This document shows positions 17,364-27,105 of a DNA stretch of 46,705 nt, one piece after another. This DNA is from Thioalkalivibrio nitratireducens (GTDB taxonomy: Bacteria; Pseudomonadota; Gammaproteobacteria; Ectothiorhodospirales; Ectothiorhodospiraceae), in NCBI GenBank assembly GCA_011390385.1, contig JAABSN010000005.1:1-46705 (forward strand). The letters run 5' to 3'. The position numbers and the translations under genes were made by a program. The notes below the pieces were generated by a model. It was given only the letters and a program-made list of their open reading frames with translations. It made no database searches and was not told where the DNA came from. Each line of letters begins with the position of its first letter. Within the stretch, counting starts at the first letter, position 1.

Positions 17364-17752
17364 GGCAGCAGGTAGCCCACCACGCGGGCACGGATATCGT
17401 CGGCAGACCCGCCAGAAGGCCACACCGTAATCTCGACGCGCAGGACCGGGGGCAGTTCCATTGGCGCTTCAGGCCGTTCCTCGCGGATTTCGATGCTGTA
17501 ATCCCAGTCCTGGCCCGCCTGCCGCGACGTCCCGTTGGTGGTTCCGCGTTGCGGCTGGATCAGGGCGGCTTCGTAGCGAGCGAACAGGTTTTGCCCGACC
17601 CAGTGCGCAAGGCTGCGCTCCTGCAGATAATGCGTGTTGCGGGTATGTTCCGATCCCGCCTTGACCAGAGCCCCCAGGGCGACCGCGAGGATCGCCAGCG
17701 CCACCAGCACTTCGAGCAGTGTGAAGCCACGACGGGCGACTACGCGGATCAT
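17360..17752 (-). CDS. gspI: Type II secretion system minor pseudopilin I
   Basis: A 130-residue pseudopilin that nucleates the tip complex with GspJ and GspK. It begins MIRVVARRG|FTLLEVLVALAILAVALGAL, with the cleavage site after Gly9 and Glu at mature +5, followed by the GspI-typical THYLQERSLAHWVGQNL segment. AGGA lies about 9 bases before the start. It overlaps gspH upstream and gspJ downstream by four bases each, so the H-I-J-K block is translationally coupled. Confidence 0.93.
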   Translation of the reverse strand: MIRVVARRGFTLLEVLVALAILAVALGALVKAGSEHTRNTHYLQERSLAHWVGQNLFARYEAALIQPQRGTTNGTSRQAGQDWDYSIEIREERPEAPMELPPVLRVEITVWPSGGSADDIRARVVGYLLP

Positions 17753-18294
17753 CGCAGGGTTTCCTGCAGCAGGCGGCCGTCACGCTGTCCGGTGATCCGG
17801 AGGATGCTGCCCGCGCCCCCCTCGGGACGTATTTCCAGCTCGAACGGTGTCAGCTCCCCGGCACCATTGAAAAGGATCTGTGGTTGATCGGCACGGTCAT
17901 CCAGAGGCACCACGCGACCCTCCTGGCGCAGGTGCAGCCGCACCCCCAGGCGTTCGACCGAGTGCGGCTTCAGGGGTGCCCGGTCGAGTGCCACCCAGGT
18001 CACGCGCCGTTCGTCGAGAAGGATCTGCTCGAGAAACGCATAGCCGTTACGGGAAAAGCCGAGGGCCCGGACCTGCCCGGTCAGCAGGCTCTCGTCACGC
18101 GCCAGCCCCGCGAGCTCCACCAGCCGCCGCGCTTCCTGTTCCATCTGGCGCGATGCGCTCCCGCCCACGGACAGCACGGCGAAGCTGACCAGAAGCCCGA
18201 AGATCAGCAATACCACCAGCAGCTCGAGCAGGGTGAAGCCGTGTATTCGGCGGGCACGCCTGTTGGTGCTCCCTGAACAACGAACGTTCCGCAT
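17749..18294 (-). CDS. gspH: Type II secretion system minor pseudopilin H
   Basis: A 181-residue pseudopilin. The cleavage region is HG|FTLLELLVVLLIFGLLVSFA with Glu at +5; the following EARRLVELAGLARDESLLTGQVRALGF is typical of GspH. The leader (19 residues, MRNVRCSGSTNRRARRIHG) is long, so translation might begin at a later non-ATG codon; no strong Shine-Dalgarno supports the ATG at 18294. It lies 12 bp after gspG and overlaps gspI by four bases. Confidence 0.9.
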   Translation of the reverse strand: MRNVRCSGSTNRRARRIHGFTLLELLVVLLIFGLLVSFAVLSVGGSASRQMEQEARRLVELAGLARDESLLTGQVRALGFSRNGYAFLEQILLDERRVTWVALDRAPLKPHSVERLGVRLHLRQEGRVVPLDDRADQPQILFNGAGELTPFELEIRPEGGAGSILRITGQRDGRLLQETLR

Positions 18295-18306
18295 TGCCCA
18301 TCAGGC

Positions 18307-18762
18307 TCAGAAGTCGTCCAGATTCCAGTTGCCGATCTCGGCATTGATTCCCGACCCGCCGCGCCGGCCATCGGCACCAAAGCTGAAGATGTCGATAGTG
18401 GCGCGGGTGCCCGGGTTCAGGTACTGATAGTCGTTGCCCCAGGGGTCCTTGGGCAGCCGGTCCATGTAACCGCCGGCGCGGTAATTGCGCGGCTCGGGTC
18501 CGGTGCGAGGCTGCTCGACCAGTGCCTCCAGCCCCTGGTTGGTGTCTGGATAGACAAAGTTGTCCAGCCGGTAGAGGTTGAGTGCGGATTCGAGCGCCCG
18601 GATATCACTTTTCACCTTGGTGATACGGGCATCGTCCGGGCGGTCCATGACCCGCGGTACGACGATCGCCGCGAGAATGCCGAGAATGACCACGACTACC
18701 ATGATCTCGATCAGGGTAAAGCCTTGGGCGCGATGGATGCTGAGGGAAGACATACGTGGCAT
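18307..18762 (-). CDS. gspG: Type II secretion system major pseudopilin G
   Basis: The main subunit of the pseudopilus that pushes substrates through the secretin. The 151-residue precursor has the leader MPRMSSLSIHRAQG, then FTLIEIMVVVVILGILAAIV with Glu at +5. The C-terminal part is highly typical: DIRALESALNLYRLDNFVYPDTNQGLEALVEQP, RLPKDPWGNDYQYLNPG and a FSFGADGRRGGSGINAEIGNW calcium-site region. GGTGA spaced 7 bases before ATG 18762 favours it over the second ATG (18753). It begins 2 bp after gspF ends. Confidence 0.95.
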   Translation of the reverse strand: MPRMSSLSIHRAQGFTLIEIMVVVVILGILAAIVVPRVMDRPDDARITKVKSDIRALESALNLYRLDNFVYPDTNQGLEALVEQPRTGPEPRNYRAGGYMDRLPKDPWGNDYQYLNPGTRATIDIFSFGADGRRGGSGINAEIGNWNLDDF

Positions 18763-18764
18763 GT

Positions 18765-19979
18765 TTAGTTCACCAGTTGGTTCAGTTCGAAAATCGGCAG
18801 CAGGATGGCGAGAACGATGGTCAGCACCACGCCGCCCATGGTCACGATCAGCAGTGGTTCGAACAGACCCACCACCATTGCGATGCGTGTTTCCAGTTCG
18901 CGCTCCTGCGTTTCGGCGGCCCGCTCGAGCATCTCGTTCAGCTTGCCGCTGGACTCCCCGCTCTTGATCAGGTGTACGGTCATCGGCGGGAAATAACCAC
19001 TCTGTTCCAGAGCTCGGCCGATACCGCTGCCCTCGCGCACCCGCTGCGCTGCCGCCGCCACGGCCGCGCGCATCGGCCGATTGCCAATGACCTCGCCGCT
19101 GGTGCGCAGCGCGTCGAGCAAAGGGACACCGCTGGCGGCGAGAATGCTCAGTGTGCGTGCGAAGCGGGCCGTGTTCAGGCCTCGTGCCAGGCGCCCGATC
19201 AGCGGTAGCCGCAGCAGCAGACGATGGTACCGGTTTCGCCAGCGTTCGTGTCGAAGTACTCGGCGCAGCACGAACAGCGCCAAGACCAGCAGCGCCAGCG
19301 CCCAGAGGCCGTAATCGCGCAACGCGTCGCTGGTGGCGATCAGGGCGCGTGTCAGCCACGGCAAGTCCTGCCCGATACCTGCGAAAACCTGAACCACCTC
19401 GGGTACCACGAACGCGAGGAGCGCGACGGTCACGCCGATCGCGACCAGGGTCAGGATCAGCGGGTAGAACAGCGCCAGGCTCACCTTCTGGCGCAACGCG
19501 TTGCGGCTCTCGGTATAGTCCGCGAGCCTTTCCAGCACCAGGTCCAGGTGTCCGGACTGCTCACCTGCGGCGACCGTGGTCCGATAGAGATCGGGGAAGA
19601 CCCTTGGAAACGCAGCCATCGCCGGCGCCAGTGCGTGTCCCTCCATCACCCGGGTTCTCACCGCGGTAAGAACGTTGCGAATGCGGGCCTTCTCCGTCTG
19701 CCGTGCAACGGTGCCGAGAATCTCCTCCACCGGAAGCCCGGCGCGGGCCAATGTCGCCATTTGCCGGGTGGCCAGCGCCAGGTCCAGCGGGCTGATGCCG
19801 CGCCCCGAGCGTGACAGGCCCCCCGTGCTCCGGGCCTGTTCCCGTACTTCCTCGACCTGTAACGGGTTCAGGCCGTCCTGGCGCAGCCGCGCCCGCACCG
19901 CCCGGGCCGTGTCGCCCTCGGCGACGCCCTTGCGCTTGCGGCCACCGGAATCGAGCGCCAGGTATTCAAACGCGGGCAT
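18765..19979 (-). CDS. gspF: Type II secretion system inner-membrane platform protein F
   Basis: GspF is the polytopic platform protein. The 404-residue sequence has the family start MPAFEYLALDSGGRKRKGV and two repeated four-helix domains (about 70-195 and 275-395), each opening with an ARTLSILAASGVPLLDAL-type segment, with membrane helices around 170-190, 218-240 and 372-395. GGTGAG lies 5 bases before the ATG. A 128-bp gap separates it from gspE; nothing recognisable lies there. Confidence 0.95.
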   Translation of the reverse strand: MPAFEYLALDSGGRKRKGVAEGDTARAVRARLRQDGLNPLQVEEVREQARSTGGLSRSGRGISPLDLALATRQMATLARAGLPVEEILGTVARQTEKARIRNVLTAVRTRVMEGHALAPAMAAFPRVFPDLYRTTVAAGEQSGHLDLVLERLADYTESRNALRQKVSLALFYPLILTLVAIGVTVALLAFVVPEVVQVFAGIGQDLPWLTRALIATSDALRDYGLWALALLVLALFVLRRVLRHERWRNRYHRLLLRLPLIGRLARGLNTARFARTLSILAASGVPLLDALRTSGEVIGNRPMRAAVAAAAQRVREGSGIGRALEQSGYFPPMTVHLIKSGESSGKLNEMLERAAETQERELETRIAMVVGLFEPLLIVTMGGVVLTIVLAILLPIFELNQLVN

Positions 19980-20107
19980 CGTCGCTCACCATCGAGTCGC
20001 GTTTCCGGATGAGTCCGAGAGATTGCCAGGGGTGGTGTCCTCCCGTAGCCACAATACTGCCGGGCCGGGCCGGTCCGCGTGCAAGCCACGCCAGCGCGCC
20101 AGCACGT

Positions 20108-21628
20108 TCAATCCTCGCGTGTGACACGCACGACTTCCTCGATCGAAGTCGTGCCATCCAGGATGCGCCGCACACCGTCGGCGCGGATATTCGGCGCGGA
20201 CATGCGCGCGTGCTCGGTCATCGCCCTCTCGCCGGCACCGTCGTGAATCATCTGGCGCAGCGTGTCATCCACTTCGATCAGTTCGTAAATGCCGGTACGG
20301 CCCCGGTAGCCGAGCCCGTTGCACTGCGCGCAGCCTTGGGCACGGTGAATCATCGGCGGGTCGGACAGGTCCAGGCCCAACTGGATGCACTCGTTGTGGG
20401 TGGCGATCGCCGATTCGCGGCAATGGGTGCAGAGCACCCGCACCAGGCGCTGCGCCAGGATACCGTTCAGCGTCGAGGCAAGCAGAAACGGTTCGACCCC
20501 CATGTCGCGCAGCCGGGTAATGGCGCCGATCGCCGAGTTCGTGTGCAGGGTCGAAAAGACCAGGTGACCGGTCAGGCTGGCCTGTACCGCGATCTGTACT
20601 GTTTCCAGGTCGCGGATCTCGCCGACCATCACCACATCCGGATCCTGGCGCAGGATGGCCCGCAGACCGCGCGCGAAGGTCATGTCGATACGGGTATTGA
20701 TCTGGGTCTGGCCGATGCCGTCAAGGTAGTACTCGATCGGATCCTCGACGGTGAGGATATTGCGGCTGCGGTCATTCAGGCGCATCAGGGCGGCATACAG
20801 CGTCGTGGTCTTGCCCGACCCGGTGGGGCCGGTCACCAGAACGATCCCGTGCGGGCGGGTAATCACCCGTTCCATGGCGGCGTACTGCGTCTCGGCCATT
20901 CCCAGCTGCCGCAGTTCCAGGCGCCCGGCCTGCTTGTCGAGAAGGCGCATCACCACCCGTTCGCCATGACCGGAAGGCAAGGTCGAGACCCGGACATCGA
21001 CCGGACGCCCGGCCACGCGCAACGAGATGCGGCCATCCTGTGGCAGGCGCTTCTCGGCAATATCGAGCCTGGCCATCACTTTCACCCGGGACACGATCAG
21101 CGGCGCGAGTGTGATTGGCGGATTGAGGACCTCGCGCAGCACTCCGTCAACGCGCAGGCGCACCGACAGGCGGGTCTCGAAAGGTTCGATGTGGATATCG
21201 GACGCATTTTCGCGCACGGCCTCCGTCAGCAGAGCGTTGATCAGCCGGATGATCGGCGCGTCGTCCTCGGCCTCCAGGAGATCCTCCGGCTCGGCGAGGG
21301 ATTCGGCGACACTGAGCAGGTCACCCTCTTCGTTGAGGCTCTCGACGAAATTCATGGCGTCGTTGCTGCTGTGCTCGTGCTGCTCGCGCAGCCGACGCTC
21401 GAATTCCTCGGTGCCGAGCGGCTCCACACGCAGCTGTTCGGCGCTGCGCCTGCGGACCTCCAGAATGGCTGCCGGATCGGCATCGGCCCGCAGGTAAAGG
21501 GTGCGCAGGCCATCCCGCACGGGCCCCGGCAGGACACCGAAACGGCGAGAAAAGCCGTAGCCAAGGTTCAGCGACACCGACACCGGGACGTCGGTGTTTG
21601 CGGAGCCTGGCTCGTGAAGCGCGTTCAT
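20108..21628 (-). CDS. gspE: Type II secretion ATPase E
   Basis: The hexameric ATPase that powers pseudopilus assembly. The 506-residue protein has an N-terminal N1E/N2E region binding GspL, the [10 protein letters not shown] motif, Walker [16 protein letters not shown], the Asp boxes ([19 protein letters not shown]), Walker [16 protein letters not shown], the His box STLHTNSA and a zinc-binding four-cysteine module (CTHC...CAQC). All catalytic elements are intact. The ATG at 21628 overlaps the gspD stop (ATGA); a longer frame to 21697 lies inside gspD and is not needed. Confidence 0.96.
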   Translation of the reverse strand: MNALHEPGSANTDVPVSVSLNLGYGFSRRFGVLPGPVRDGLRTLYLRADADPAAILEVRRRSAEQLRVEPLGTEEFERRLREQHEHSSNDAMNFVESLNEEGDLLSVAESLAEPEDLLEAEDDAPIIRLINALLTEAVRENASDIHIEPFETRLSVRLRVDGVLREVLNPPITLAPLIVSRVKVMARLDIAEKRLPQDGRISLRVAGRPVDVRVSTLPSGHGERVVMRLLDKQAGRLELRQLGMAETQYAAMERVITRPHGIVLVTGPTGSGKTTTLYAALMRLNDRSRNILTVEDPIEYYLDGIGQTQINTRIDMTFARGLRAILRQDPDVVMVGEIRDLETVQIAVQASLTGHLVFSTLHTNSAIGAITRLRDMGVEPFLLASTLNGILAQRLVRVLCTHCRESAIATHNECIQLGLDLSDPPMIHRAQGCAQCNGLGYRGRTGIYELIEVDDTLRQMIHDGAGERAMTEHARMSAPNIRADGVRRILDGTTSIEEVVRVTRED

Positions 21629-23706
21629 CGGCGCCGGTTGGGCTGGGTCGAGTCCACTTCGTCGAATGGCGGAGGCAGATAGGTCAATTGTTCCCATTCC
21701 GGCAGAACCGGGTTCTGGCCCGCGAAGGCCCGGCTGCTCCGTTCGGCTTCCATCAGCTGCTGCCTGCGGATGAAGCTGTATTTCTCGCTGGTCAGTTCGG
21801 CGCCGGTGGTGTGGGTACGGACAATACGCGGGTAGAGAAAGATCATCAGGTTTCGCTTCTCGAGACGTTCACCGTCGTACCGGAAGAGGCGCCCAAGAGC
21901 CGGAATGTCCCCGAGACCTGGCACCTTGTCGCGGGTTTCCACGCGTTGTTCGTCCATCAGGCCACCCAGGACCAGCATCTCGCCGTCGTCGACCATCACG
22001 TGAGTCCGCAGCGATCGGGTATTGGTGATCAGGTCGGCCGCGGCGCTGGCTCCAGGTGCGATCTGCGAGACTTCCTGCTCGATCTCCAGCCGTATTGCGT
22101 CACCCTCGTTGATCTGTGGCCGCACCCGCAGTTTGACGCCGACATCCTCGCGACGAATGGTATCGAACGCCTGCCCCGAATCCTCGACCGACCGACCGAC
22201 TATGAAGGGTACGTTCTGGCCGACAACGATCTCGGCTTCCTCGTTGTCGAGCGTGAGCAGGCTGGGCGTGGATAGAATGTTGCTCGACGAGTCGCCCTGC
22301 AATGCGCTGATCAGGACTGCGATCTGCGTATTCCCGCTGCGGCCGATGCCACCGGCTGTCAGGCCATCCCCTGGATTGGGCGGCGCCGGGATCGATCCCC
22401 CAAGGAACGCCTCGATGCCGGTGGCAAGCTGCAGCAGACCGCGGCCATCGCGGTCGAAGTTGATCAATCCGACCCCGGAACTCTCCGAACCCACGGCCCA
22501 TTGCACCCCGATCTGCCGGGCGCGCTCGGACGAGACTTCCGCAATCACCGCCTCGACCAACACCTGTGCACGCCGAATGTCGAGCTTGTCGATGATGTCG
22601 GCATAATCCCGGGTATCCTCCGGCGCACCAAAGATCACCACGGCATTCGTGCTCTGATGTGCCTGGATGCGTACCGACCCTTCGCTCCCTCGCTGGGGAC
22701 TGCTGCCCTGCTCCGCCGCCTGCCGGGTTTCCGCGATGCCGCGCAGGACCTCGACCACGTCCTCGGCCTGCGCATAGCGCAGATAATGGACCTGTGTGTT
22801 GCCGGCCGCGACCGGGCTGTCCAGCTGCGAAATCAGCGCTCGCAGCGGGAGCCTGCGCTCGGGATCACCAGAGAGGATGATGGCGTTGGCGCGTTCATCT
22901 GCCAGGACCCGGACTCTGGACCTGGGTGGCTGCGATTCCCCCGCGCCCGAATCGAGCTCACGCAGCTTGTCACTCAGGCTGCTGGCACTGGCGTGCCGCA
23001 ATTCGATCACCTCGAATCCTTCCGTCGGCGGCTGGTCGATTCGCGCGATCAGGTCACGGATACGGCGGATGTTTGCGGCTGTGTCGGAAATCAGCAGGGC
23101 ATTGGTTTCCGTAGCGGCCGCCAGGTGTCCACCCTGGGGTACGAGCGGGCGCAGAATGGGCACCAGTTGGGCTGCGCTGACATGATCGGTCTGGACGACA
23201 TGGGTGACGATCTCGTCGTCGCGCAGCCGGTCGTGCTCGAACAGGTTGGGTACTTCACTCTGTTTGGCCTGCACGTCGGGAACGATCTTGGTCGCTGCAT
23301 CGCCGGGCACTGCGGCGAATCCGTAGACCTTCAGCACACCCAGAAACAGATCATAGAGTTCCGCGCGCGCGACCGGCCGTCCGGAAACCACGCTGACACG
23401 GCCGCGGACCCGGGGATCGACGATGAAGTTTGTACCGGTCTCCTCGGCAACGAGGTCGATCAGGGTCTGGATCTCGGCATCACGCAGATTCAGCGTCAGG
23501 GAGTCGGTCTGTGCCGCCAGTGGAACCAGCGAGCACAGAGACAGCAGGAGACCGATGATCAGGGTGCTACGTGCGACCCGGAAAGACGAACCACTCAATG
23601 CGGATTGCCGCGATCGCCGCGTCTCCCCGATACGCTTGTGCAAGCGGGAGATCTTTTCCGCACTGGGTGTGCGCCTCGGGGTCCGGGAAAGTTTGCGTAA
23701 GAACAT
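21625..23706 (-). CDS. gspD: Type II secretion system secretin D
   Basis: The outer-membrane secretin channel. The 693-residue precursor has a long basic N-terminal region (about 45 residues) before a signal-like hydrophobic stretch ([20 protein letters not shown]), then N0 ([24 protein letters not shown]), N1-N3 repeats (e.g. [20 protein letters not shown]) and the secretin core with [39 protein letters not shown] and [31 protein letters not shown]. The unusually long leader may mean the true start is downstream, though no good ATG occurs. It begins 5 bp after gspC and overlaps gspE. The short C-terminus suggests no classical pilotin-binding S-domain. Confidence 0.94.
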   Translation of the reverse strand: MFLRKLSRTPRRTPSAEKISRLHKRIGETRRSRQSALSGSSFRVARSTLIIGLLLSLCSLVPLAAQTDSLTLNLRDAEIQTLIDLVAEETGTNFIVDPRVRGRVSVVSGRPVARAELYDLFLGVLKVYGFAAVPGDAATKIVPDVQAKQSEVPNLFEHDRLRDDEIVTHVVQTDHVSAAQLVPILRPLVPQGGHLAAATETNALLISDTAANIRRIRDLIARIDQPPTEGFEVIELRHASASSLSDKLRELDSGAGESQPPRSRVRVLADERANAIILSGDPERRLPLRALISQLDSPVAAGNTQVHYLRYAQAEDVVEVLRGIAETRQAAEQGSSPQRGSEGSVRIQAHQSTNAVVIFGAPEDTRDYADIIDKLDIRRAQVLVEAVIAEVSSERARQIGVQWAVGSESSGVGLINFDRDGRGLLQLATGIEAFLGGSIPAPPNPGDGLTAGGIGRSGNTQIAVLISALQGDSSSNILSTPSLLTLDNEEAEIVVGQNVPFIVGRSVEDSGQAFDTIRREDVGVKLRVRPQINEGDAIRLEIEQEVSQIAPGASAAADLITNTRSLRTHVMVDDGEMLVLGGLMDEQRVETRDKVPGLGDIPALGRLFRYDGERLEKRNLMIFLYPRIVRTHTTGAELTSEKYSFIRRQQLMEAERSSRAFAGQNPVLPEWEQLTYLPPPFDEVDSTQPNRRR

Positions 23707-23711
23707 GGCTC

Positions 23712-24575
23712 TCAATCGGTCAATTGGACGGCAAATGGAACGGCCTGGCCGTCGCGTTCCACCACGATATCCACCTGTGCCTGGCTGCGCAGATCCTCGA
23801 ACAGGCGATCGGTATCGTCGATCGCGGACAGCGGAATTCCGTTGACCGAAGTTATCACGTCACCGGGCCGCAGTCCGGCCTGCTGGAATTGTCGGGCATT
23901 GCGCGTGGGTCTGACCTCGAGCCCATGCAGCATATTATCGCGAATCACCGGGCGTGCCTGTATCGCCCCGAGGAGGCGTTCCGGATCCGAGAGCCATTCG
24001 GAACGCTGAATGCGGGGTATGTCGGCGGTTGGGGTGGCGGTGATCCGGCTGTCTTGCCCGCGAGTCGCCTCTGGCGACCCCGAAACGATACCTTCGGCAC
24101 GAGGCAGCCTCAAGGTCTCGTAGCGTCCGCTGCGTTCGAGAATCACCCGATCGGCGTGGATCTGATGCAGCCTTGCCTGGCCCCCGCCAACGGAATCGCC
24201 CACTGTGTAAAGCTGTTCCGGGTTGCCGCTTTCCGCGATGATCGCGTGTCCCTGTTCCGGAACATTACTGGCCGCCAGTCCGATCAGTCGCAGTCTCAAT
24301 CTGGTCTCCGGAGCGACCACTGGCTCGACTGCCGCGGTTTCCCCGAGTACCCCGAACAGGGGTAGATCAGCGCTGTCCGCGAAGGAAGGCTGGGTTGCCG
24401 CAGCGGTCGCTGGCGCCGTCTCTTCCACGGGGATCTCGATGGATACCGGAGGCCGCAGGTCCGGCTCCGCGACTTGCCAGGTCAACCGCGCGGCCAGTGA
24501 GCCGACTGCGATCAGCAGCAGCACGCTGACGAGGCGAGGCAGGGAACGCGATGGGCTTGTCGCAATGGTTGGCAT
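23712..24575 (-). CDS. gspC: Type II secretion system protein C
   Basis: GspC connects the inner-membrane platform to the GspD secretin. The 287-residue protein has a cytoplasmic N-terminus, a membrane helix (about 14-31, LVSVLLLIAVGSLAARLT), a Pro/Ala/Thr-rich linker, the HR domain (LFGVLGETAA... LRLRLIGLAASNVPEQGHAIIAE) and a C-terminal PDZ domain (GLRPGDVITSVNGIPL). GGA lies 6 bases before ATG 24575, which is preferred to an upstream start at 24626. It is the first gene of the minus-strand gspCDEFGHIJKLMN operon; the promoter should lie in 24576-24830, where no clear boxes stand out. Confidence 0.92.
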   Translation of the reverse strand: MPTIATSPSRSLPRLVSVLLLIAVGSLAARLTWQVAEPDLRPPVSIEIPVEETAPATAAATQPSFADSADLPLFGVLGETAAVEPVVAPETRLRLRLIGLAASNVPEQGHAIIAESGNPEQLYTVGDSVGGGQARLHQIHADRVILERSGRYETLRLPRAEGIVSGSPEATRGQDSRITATPTADIPRIQRSEWLSDPERLLGAIQARPVIRDNMLHGLEVRPTRNARQFQQAGLRPGDVITSVNGIPLSAIDDTDRLFEDLRSQAQVDIVVERDGQAVPFAVQLTD

Positions 24576-24830
24576 CTCTGTCCAGTCTGTCGCGCCCGGT
24601 CTGGACAAGCAGAGTGGGCGTCGCATGGGTCTTGTCCGCGCGGTCCGTGCGTCGCGGCTCGGGAGTTTTACCGTGGAAATCTACCAGAAAGCTGCGCTCA
24701 CCGGCCGGTTGTAACGCCCGCACTCAGGTGGCGCGGAAGTTGTGGCACGCGCCTCTCGGCCGCGCGGCACAAATGGATCGGAATCCTGGCCAAGTGCGCT
24801 ACGGGCGGGTGGGGTCACCCATGCATCCTT

Positions 24831-26381
24831 TCAGGCGTCCGCGTGAACCTCTTCCAGAAGCAGACTGAGCCCTCCCATGGTTTTCGGCTGTGGTACACCC
24901 ATCATTGCCAGTACGGTTGGCGCGACGTCGGCAAGGCCGCCGCCAGTGGTCAGCCGCCAGCGTTTGCAGTCCATCACCATGCACATGACGGGATAGTTGG
25001 TGTGCTGGGTATGCGGTTCGCCGGTCACCGGATCGACATACTCGTCGCAGTTCCCGTGATCCGCGGTCAGGATCACGGAATATTCCAGTCTCGCCGCCGT
25101 GTCGAGGACGCGGCCCACTTCTGTGTCGAGCGTCGCGACGGCACGAAGCAGTGGTTCACGCATGGCGGTGTGGCCGACCATGTCGCCATTGGCGAAATTG
25201 ACCAGGATGAAGCCATAACGACCGGTTTCCATCGCGGCAATGGTTTCGTCGGCGACCTCACGCGCGCTCATCTCGGGTTGCTGGTCGTAGGTGTCGACGC
25301 TTGGCGAGGGCACCATGACCCGGTCCTCACCGGCGAACGGTTCCTCGCGGCCACCGTTGAAGAAAAACGTCACGTGCGCGTACTTTTCGGTCTCCGCGCA
25401 ATGGAATTGCGGGATCCCCGCGGCCGATATGGTTCCGGCAAGCGTTGTTCCGGGACGTTCCGGGGGGAACGCGATCGGAGACAGGAACCGCGGCTCGTAT
25501 TCGGTCAGGCAGGTTGTCGATACGGGATGAAAATCATCCCGATCGAAGCCGGTGCAGCTGTCCATGCCCAGTGCGGCGGTCAGCTGCCGAGGTCGGTCGT
25601 TCCGGAAATTGAAGAGTACGCAAACCGCGTCGGCACTGAGCGGCAGAGGTTCTCCGACGATGCGCGGCTTGATGAACTCATCGGTTTCGCCAGCAGCGTA
25701 TGCTGCCTCGATCGCTGACCTTGCGCTGTCGGCCGGTTCACCTTCGGCGAATGCGATGGCGCGAAATGCCCGCTCGGTTCGCTCCCAGCGCTTGTCGCGA
25801 TCCATTGCGTAATAACGTCCACATACGGTGGCGATTCGCCCTCCGGCTTCCCGCAGCTTCTCCTCCAGTTCGGGCAGGTAGTTCAACGCCGAGCGCGGTG
25901 GGGTGTCCCGACCGTCGGTGATCATGTGCACGATCGGGGCAACGTTCTGCCGGCGGCAGATCTCGATCAGGGCCAGCAGGTGCCGAAGATGGCTGTGTAC
26001 GCCACCGTCGGAGACCAGACCGATCAGGTGCAGTGGCTGTTCCTTGGTGCGTGCAGCGGTGGCGGCGGTGACCAGGGCATCGTTTTCGTAGAAGCTGCCG
26101 TCCTCGATCGCATCGTCGATGCGGACAAGGTCCTGATGCACGATCGTGCCGGCACCGAGGGTGAGGTGTCCCACCTCGGAATTGCCCATCTGCCCGGCCG
26201 GCAACCCGACCGCGCGGCCCGACGCGTCCAGTGTCGTGTGCGCCTGGGTGGCCAGATATTCGTCGAGCCGCGGGGTGTCGGCTTCAGCGTAGGCATTATT
26301 CAGCTTGCTCGGATTCACGCCGACGCCATCCATGATGATCAGGATCACCGGGCGTCTTGGTGTGGGTCGAGGGTCAGCCAT
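24831..26381 (-). CDS. gpmI: Phosphoglycerate mutase, cofactor-independent
   Basis: Interconverts 3- and 2-phosphoglycerate using two manganese ions and a phosphoserine intermediate. The 516-residue protein (514 in E. coli) contains PVILIIMDGVGVN, the catalytic-serine motif QMGNSEVGHLTLGAGT, SDGGVHSH, HMITDGRDTPP, GRYYAMDRDKRWERTE, FNFRNDRPRQL, HVTFFFNGGREEPF, VNFANGDMVGHT and LTADHGNCDEY. ATG 26381 has AGGA 7 bases upstream. It is a single gene facing away from the csrA-like gene. In an autotroph it serves glycolysis or the outflow of fixed carbon. Confidence 0.97.
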   Translation of the reverse strand: MADPRPTPRRPVILIIMDGVGVNPSKLNNAYAEADTPRLDEYLATQAHTTLDASGRAVGLPAGQMGNSEVGHLTLGAGTIVHQDLVRIDDAIEDGSFYENDALVTAATAARTKEQPLHLIGLVSDGGVHSHLRHLLALIEICRRQNVAPIVHMITDGRDTPPRSALNYLPELEEKLREAGGRIATVCGRYYAMDRDKRWERTERAFRAIAFAEGEPADSARSAIEAAYAAGETDEFIKPRIVGEPLPLSADAVCVLFNFRNDRPRQLTAALGMDSCTGFDRDDFHPVSTTCLTEYEPRFLSPIAFPPERPGTTLAGTISAAGIPQFHCAETEKYAHVTFFFNGGREEPFAGEDRVMVPSPSVDTYDQQPEMSAREVADETIAAMETGRYGFILVNFANGDMVGHTAMREPLLRAVATLDTEVGRVLDTAARLEYSVILTADHGNCDEYVDPVTGEPHTQHTNYPVMCMVMDCKRWRLTTGGGLADVAPTVLAMMGVPQPKTMGGLSLLLEEVHADA

Positions 26382-26415
26382 GTCGTGTCCTGTGTTGATC
26401 GCTGCGAAGACTGCC

Positions 26416-26424
26416 ATTTTAGCA
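26416..26424 (-). promoter_or_regulatory. Extended -10 promoter candidate for gpmI
   Basis: On the minus strand TGCTAAAAT gives an extended -10 (TGn plus TAAAAT) about 35 bp before the gpmI start. No good -35 is present at the right distance, as is usual for extended -10 promoters. Identified by eye. Confidence 0.45.
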
Positions 26425-27105
26425 ACGCTGCGTGAACAGGTGTTGACTGTGGCGTGAGTTTCTTCCTCTCGCCGCGATAGTCCATGGCGACCGGTGATCG
26501 CCGAGCCATGGCGGACCCGCGATCCGAACGTGGTATCGGAAGCGGCGCCTCAGGATGGAAGAGCCCCGTTCGGGGATGGGCGAGCATCGAACGGTAGTCG
26601 GCCAGCACCCGAAGTCAGCGGCTTTGAGGGTCCAGCTCGACGCCTGATGGTCTCGGAGTTGCCGCGGACGTTGTCGATGGTCTGGCAACGGCAGGGATGG
26701 TACGCGCCTGCCAATCGGGTCGGGCACTCATCAAGCAAATAAAAGGGCACTACAAGACGGTTTGAGTCGCTGGCAAATTCCCGAGCAACCGGCATTTTCT
26801 GGTTTAAAAAATCGAACGGTTATGTCGGTTTTAGCCTTGAATGACGGACGGTTATGGTGATGCCTCGAATCCCGCCCGTGGGATCGGCCTCACAGCGTTC
26901 CCTTCGGCGACGCCGCGTTTCAATGATTTGTGCGATTTCCACTGGATACTGGCGACGCGGAACTTCTGAAGTGCACGCCGCAGCAGTGGCTGATGCGCGG
27001 CAAGGTTGAAGATTGACTGGGAAAAATGGCACCGGCATCCTTCATCCGAAAGCCAACGGAAGGACGCGGTCAATACCAACAACATCCGCCAGGAAGGTGA
27101 ACAGA
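26425..27105. other. Gene-poor stretch between gpmI and the csrA-like gene
   Basis: About 680 bp without a gene I can support. Short open frames on both strands have no recognisable motifs or ribosome sites. Visible structures: a small CCCCG/CGGGG hairpin (26564-26575), an AT-rich patch (about 26735-26830) and a 9-bp direct repeat ACGGTTATG at 26816-26824 and 26848-26856. It may contain a regulatory region or an unrecognised small RNA; I cannot show either. Confidence 0.5.

Noticed and set aside
19811..21682. A 623-codon plus-strand frame opposite gspE
   Set aside because: Antisense shadow of gspE; the gspE frame carries Walker A, Walker B, the His box and the cysteine module.
26520..26720. 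Several GGA triplets suggesting a CsrB/RsmZ-like small RNA near the csrA-like gene
   Set aside because: GGA density is not clearly above expectation for GC-rich DNA, and I see no ordered array of GGA-loop hairpins or terminator.
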